DNA from: Sporichthya brevicatena
GTDB taxonomy: Bacteria > Actinomycetota > Actinomycetes > Sporichthyales > Sporichthyaceae
Assembly (NCBI RefSeq): GCF_039525035.1
Contig: NZ_BAAAHE010000011.1
Span: 36,270-100,269, forward strand
Length of the DNA: 64,000 nt
Reading direction: 5' to 3'
Part shown: positions 61,416 through 64,000 of the stretch, piece by piece
How positions within the stretch are numbered: position 1 is the stretch's first letter
Layout: each line of letters opens with the position of its first letter
Notes under the pieces: model-generated
Database searches by the model: none
Seen by the model: only the letters and a program-made list of their open reading frames with translations
What the model was told of the DNA's origin: nothing
Program-made: the position numbers and the translations under genes

Positions 61416-61621
61416 GCCGTCACGACCTCATAGCCGGCCTCGTCGACCGCGGCCACGACGTCCTGCTCGGCGAGCGGAGCCTCGGACTGGACCGTCACGC
61501 GACCCGACGCGAGGTCGACCTGCACGTCGGAGACGCCGGGGAGCTTGGTGAGTTCCTCGGTCACCGCGCTGACGCAGTGGCCACAGGTCATGCCCTTGAC
61601 GGTGTACTCGCTGGTGCTCAC
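61412..61621 (-). CDS. copZ: Copper chaperone CopZ
   Basis: 69 aa heavy-metal-associated domain with MTCGHCVSAV (Cys13, Cys16) and the ferredoxin-like fold through VTVQSEAPLAEQDVVAAVDEAGYEV. It carries Cu(I) in the cytoplasm, presumably to CopA or CsoR. GTG start at 61621 with GGAGG five bases upstream; the earlier frame covers the CsoR operator. First gene of the copper operon. Confidence 0.93.
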   Translation of the reverse strand: MSTSEYTVKGMTCGHCVSAVTEELTKLPGVSDVQVDLASGRVTVQSEAPLAEQDVVAAVDEAGYEVVTA

Positions 61622-61637
61622 GATCGCCTCCGTTCGG

Positions 61638-61684
61638 ATACCCCCTGCGGGTACCTCGTACAAGACGGTACCACTGGGGGGTAT
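61638..61684. promoter_or_regulatory. Two CsoR-like operators upstream of copZ
   Basis: ATACCCCCTGCGGGTAC (61638-61654) and GTACCACTGGGGGGTAT (61668-61684) are two GC-rich imperfect dyads with TAC/GTA ends, in the form of known CsoR sites. They stand in inverted order 13 bases apart, just ahead of the copZ ribosome binding site. Regulation by the adjacent CsoR is a strong inference. Confidence 0.85.
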
Positions 61685-61700
61685 TCCCCGGAATTCGACG

Positions 61701-62489
61701 TCAATCCCGCCGGGTGGCGAGGAACAGGTAGCGGTTGAGACTGAAGAAGGCGTCCGGGCCGAGTCCGCGCACCTCCGCGGTCCAGGCGGCCACGTCCTCC
61801 GTGGTCAGGCCGTCCCGGCCCGGGACGAACGCCTCGACCAGCCCGAGCAGGCCTGCGGCGAACGAGTTCTCGTCCCACCCGGCGCGAACCAGGGGGAGGA
61901 CGCGCACCTCCGGCTCGGCGAACCCGGCCGCGCGCAGCAGCTGCGGGAGCCGGCGCGGCAGGTACGGGTCGACGAGGTGGGCGTCCCACGCGGTGAGGAT
62001 CCGGCGCGCTCGCTCCGGGTCGGCGCTGCGCCAGACGAGGGAGTCCCAGTCGGTGTCGAGGACGTGCACCCGTCCACCCGGGCGCAGCACGCGGCGCGCC
62101 TCGGCGAGCGCGGCCGGGACGTCGGCGACGTACTCCAGGACCTGCGTCGAGACCACGACATCGACCGACGCGTCGGGCGTGGGTAGCGCGGTCGCGTCCC
62201 CGGCGAGGTGCTCGACGGCGCCGGAGTTCGGCGGCAACTCGCGGCTGCGCGCGAGCGCCCGCATCGTGTCGCTCGGGTCCACGGCGAGGACGCGCCCGGT
62301 CGGCCCGACGGCCGCGGCCATCTCGGCGGCGAGGAACCCCGGGCCCGACCCGACGTCCAGCACGACCTCGCCGGGCCGCAGCGCCAGCAGGTCGAGGGTC
62401 GCCCGGCGCTGGGCGATCAGCTCGGAACTCGTGTAGGCGGCCTCGATCCGCCGGGAGGTGGCCGCGTCGAAGCCCATCGCGTTGCTCAT
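61701..62489 (-). CDS. Class I SAM-dependent methyltransferase (UbiE-like)
   Basis: 262 aa. VVLDVGSGPGFLAAEMAAAV (about 43-62) is SAM motif I; LAGDATALPTPDASVDVVVSTQVLEYVADVPAALAEARRVLRPGGRV holds motifs II and III. This is a typical small-molecule methyltransferase with an additional C-terminal region. Substrate unknown. It ends just ahead of the CsoR sites, on the same strand as the copper operon. Confidence 0.85.
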   Translation of the reverse strand: MSNAMGFDAATSRRIEAAYTSSELIAQRRATLDLLALRPGEVVLDVGSGPGFLAAEMAAAVGPTGRVLAVDPSDTMRALARSRELPPNSGAVEHLAGDATALPTPDASVDVVVSTQVLEYVADVPAALAEARRVLRPGGRVHVLDTDWDSLVWRSADPERARRILTAWDAHLVDPYLPRRLPQLLRAAGFAEPEVRVLPLVRAGWDENSFAAGLLGLVEAFVPGRDGLTTEDVAAWTAEVRGLGPDAFFSLNRYLFLATRRD

Positions 62490-62499
62490 GCACGCGACG

Positions 62500-64000
62500 T
62501 TACGCCGGGCCCGTCCCCCGGTACTCGGCGACCAGCAGGGCCAGGTCGTCGTTCAGCCGCTCCTGGCCCACGCGTCGGTGCAGGCCCGAGACGACGGTCT
62601 CGAGCAGACCCGCCGGGTCCTGGTCCAGGCCGGGCTGCAGCACCGAAGCGAGCTCGATGAAGCGGCGCCGGGCGTCGCGGGCCTCGATCGCGCCGTCGGT
62701 GTAGAGCAGGAGACGATCGCCGGACCCCAACTGGGAGTGCGTGACCTCCGGCTCGGCGCCGAGGCCCAGTGGCAGGTCGGCGGACACGGTCAGTTCGACG
62801 ATCTGACCCGACGTCAGCACCAAGGGCGGCGGATGACCGCACGACACGAGCTCGACGCGGCCGTCGTCGTGGATGTCGGCGATCAGAGCGGTGACGAAGT
62901 CCTCGTCCTCCAGGTACGGCCGCATCCGCCGGTCGAGCCGCGCCGCCACCTCAGGCAAGCTGTCGTCGCGGCGGGCGGCGCGGAACTCGCCGAGCACCAG
63001 CGTCGCCGTTCGCACCGCAGCCAGGCCCTTGCCCCGGACGTCGCCGATCAGCAGCCGCGCGCCGGTGCCGCCGGAGACGACCTCGTAGAAGTCGCCGCCG
63101 ACCTGGGCCTCCGCGGCGGCGGCCACGTACCGGGCGGCGAGGGCGAGGGGCCCGAGCCGCGCGGGCGGCGGCGCGAGGATCGCGCGTTGCGCCGCGTCGG
63201 CGACCCGTTGGACCTCGGCGAGCCGCCCGGTCTGGGCGCGGTACGTCACCGCGGACCGCAACGCGAGCGCCGCGCGCCGGGCCACGTCCTCGGCGAACGC
63301 GACGTCGGCGGGGGCGTACCGGCGGCCCGACTCCGCGAACGTCAGGGTGAGCGCCCCGAGGACCTCGTCGTCGGCGGCCAGCGGCACGACGAGAGCACTG
63401 GAGAGCGCGAACTCGCGGATGATCTCGCGGTGCTCGTCGTCCTCGACCGCCGACTCGATGAGCTCGGTGGGCAGTTCCGCGTACAGCTCCGAACGACCGG
63501 TGCGGACGACGTTCGCGGCACCGAACGCCGCGTCCATGCGCGTCGGGTACCGACGCCCGACCTCGTGCGCCCAGGCGACGCGGTCAGGGTCGACGTGGGA
63601 GAGCGCCACCGTGTGGAGCTGGCCGTCCTCATTGAGCAGCTGGATGAAGCACCAGTCCGCGAGCCGGGGGACCATGTAGTTGACGATCGCGTCGACGGTC
63701 TCCTGGTAGTCCAGGCTGCCGGACAGCGCCGCCGACGCGTCGGCCAGGAAGGTCAGCCGGTCGTTCGCGGCGTTGAGGGCGGCGTTCGTCTCGGCGAGGC
63801 GTTCGATGACGAGCGCACGGTCCAGGGCCTGCGCCAAGGTGTCGGCGAGCGTGGCGACGAAGTCGTTCTGCGTGGCGTCGTCGACGCCGAGCAGCGGAAA
63901 GGTGAGTCCGAGGACGCCGATGCAACGGGAGTCGACGATCAGCGGCGCGAGGTGGACGGCGCGCTCGTCCTCGTAGACAGCGGCCAGCGCCGGGAAACGG
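62500..64000 (-). CDS. GAF-GAF-SpoIIE protein phosphatase (5' end outside window)
   Basis: At least 500 residues are visible; the frame is still open at the window edge, so the start is missing. The first 60 are the end of one GAF domain (VHLAPLIVDSRCIGVLGLTF), then a second GAF (ALSGSLDYQETVDAIVNYMVPRLADW to TYRAQT) and a SpoIIE/PP2C domain with VGGDFYEV, GDVRGKGLAAV, CGHPPPLVL, YTDGAIEARD and NDDLALLV. It dephosphorylates an anti-anti-sigma factor, linking sensed signals to sigma factor release in the cytoplasm. Confidence 0.9.
   Translation of the reverse strand, partial: RFPALAAVYEDERAVHLAPLIVDSRCIGVLGLTFPLLGVDDATQNDFVATLADTLAQALDRALVIERLAETNAALNAANDRLTFLADASAALSGSLDYQETVDAIVNYMVPRLADWCFIQLLNEDGQLHTVALSHVDPDRVAWAHEVGRRYPTRMDAAFGAANVVRTGRSELYAELPTELIESAVEDDEHREIIREFALSSALVVPLAADDEVLGALTLTFAESGRRYAPADVAFAEDVARRAALALRSAVTYRAQTGRLAEVQRVADAAQRAILAPPPARLGPLALAARYVAAAAEAQVGGDFYEVVSGGTGARLLIGDVRGKGLAAVRTATLVLGEFRAARRDDSLPEVAARLDRRMRPYLEDEDFVTALIADIHDDGRVELVSCGHPPPLVLTSGQIVELTVSADLPLGLGAEPEVTHSQLGSGDRLLLYTDGAIEARDARRRFIELASVLQPGLDQDPAGLLETVVSGLHRRVGQERLNDDLALLVAEYRGTGPA

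Overview
The window is a piece of a high-GC actinobacterial chromosome. Coding regions use almost only G or C in third codon positions, many starts are GTG, and several genes overlap by 4 bases. The family content is typical of actinomycetes: DUF3027, DUF2530, DUF3263 with a LytR_C protein, bacterial XPB helicase next to a helicase-associated protein, deazaflavin-dependent reductase, GpgS and a CIRCE-controlled groEL. The run XPB, helicase-associated protein, cold-shock protein, MFS, DUF3027, DUF2530, MarR recalls, from memory, the Mycobacterium tuberculosis Rv0861c-Rv0883c neighbourhood. Genus cannot be fixed from sequence alone. No rRNA, tRNA, CRISPR array, prophage or transposase gene was seen.

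Layout. 1-8 kb: transport (partial MFS, CDF zinc exporter, PadR-controlled ABC exporter). 8-19 kb: housekeeping core (thpR, MFS/MarR, pyrE, DUF2530, DUF3027, MFS, cold-shock-domain protein, sucrase/ferredoxin-like protein, helicase-associated protein). 19-25 kb: epoxide hydrolase, XPB, HD hydrolase, DUF4031, nitronate monooxygenase. 25-31 kb: groEL with CIRCE, PPOX protein, cspA, thrC behind a SAM riboswitch, and a gpgS/HAD-phosphatase pair for glucosylglycerate. 31-38 kb: ArsR/AHSA1 pair, molybdopterin oxidoreductase, LytR_C and DUF3263 proteins, an LPQTG surface protein with a structured leader, a TlpA-like lipoprotein and a previously unlisted 51-residue gene. 38-47 kb: small membrane proteins, DUF1015, MmyB-type regulator, corA, and an arsenic cluster (arsI / arsR-aquaporin-arsC) running on into a sulfotransferase and an acetyltransferase-like gene. 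47-55 kb: NhaA-DsbA fusion, BtuF-like protein, F420-type reductase, acuC deacetylase next to a GNAT/acyl-CoA-synthetase (Pat-like) protein, universal stress protein. 55-64 kb: glgX, a copper operon (copZ-csoR-secreted protein-copA) with two CsoR-like sites, a methyltransferase and a GAF/SpoIIE phosphatase cut by the window end.

The most unusual feature is not a protein. At least four unrelated families of palindromic DNA repeats sit in intergenic gaps, mostly where convergent genes meet, each present at two or more places in this 64 kb. They include a perfect 50-bp palindrome, a 64-bp element found in both orientations, and a tandem 94-bp two-palindrome unit. In one gap a repeat supplies the stop codons of both flanking genes. 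They look like mobile or amplified terminator elements.
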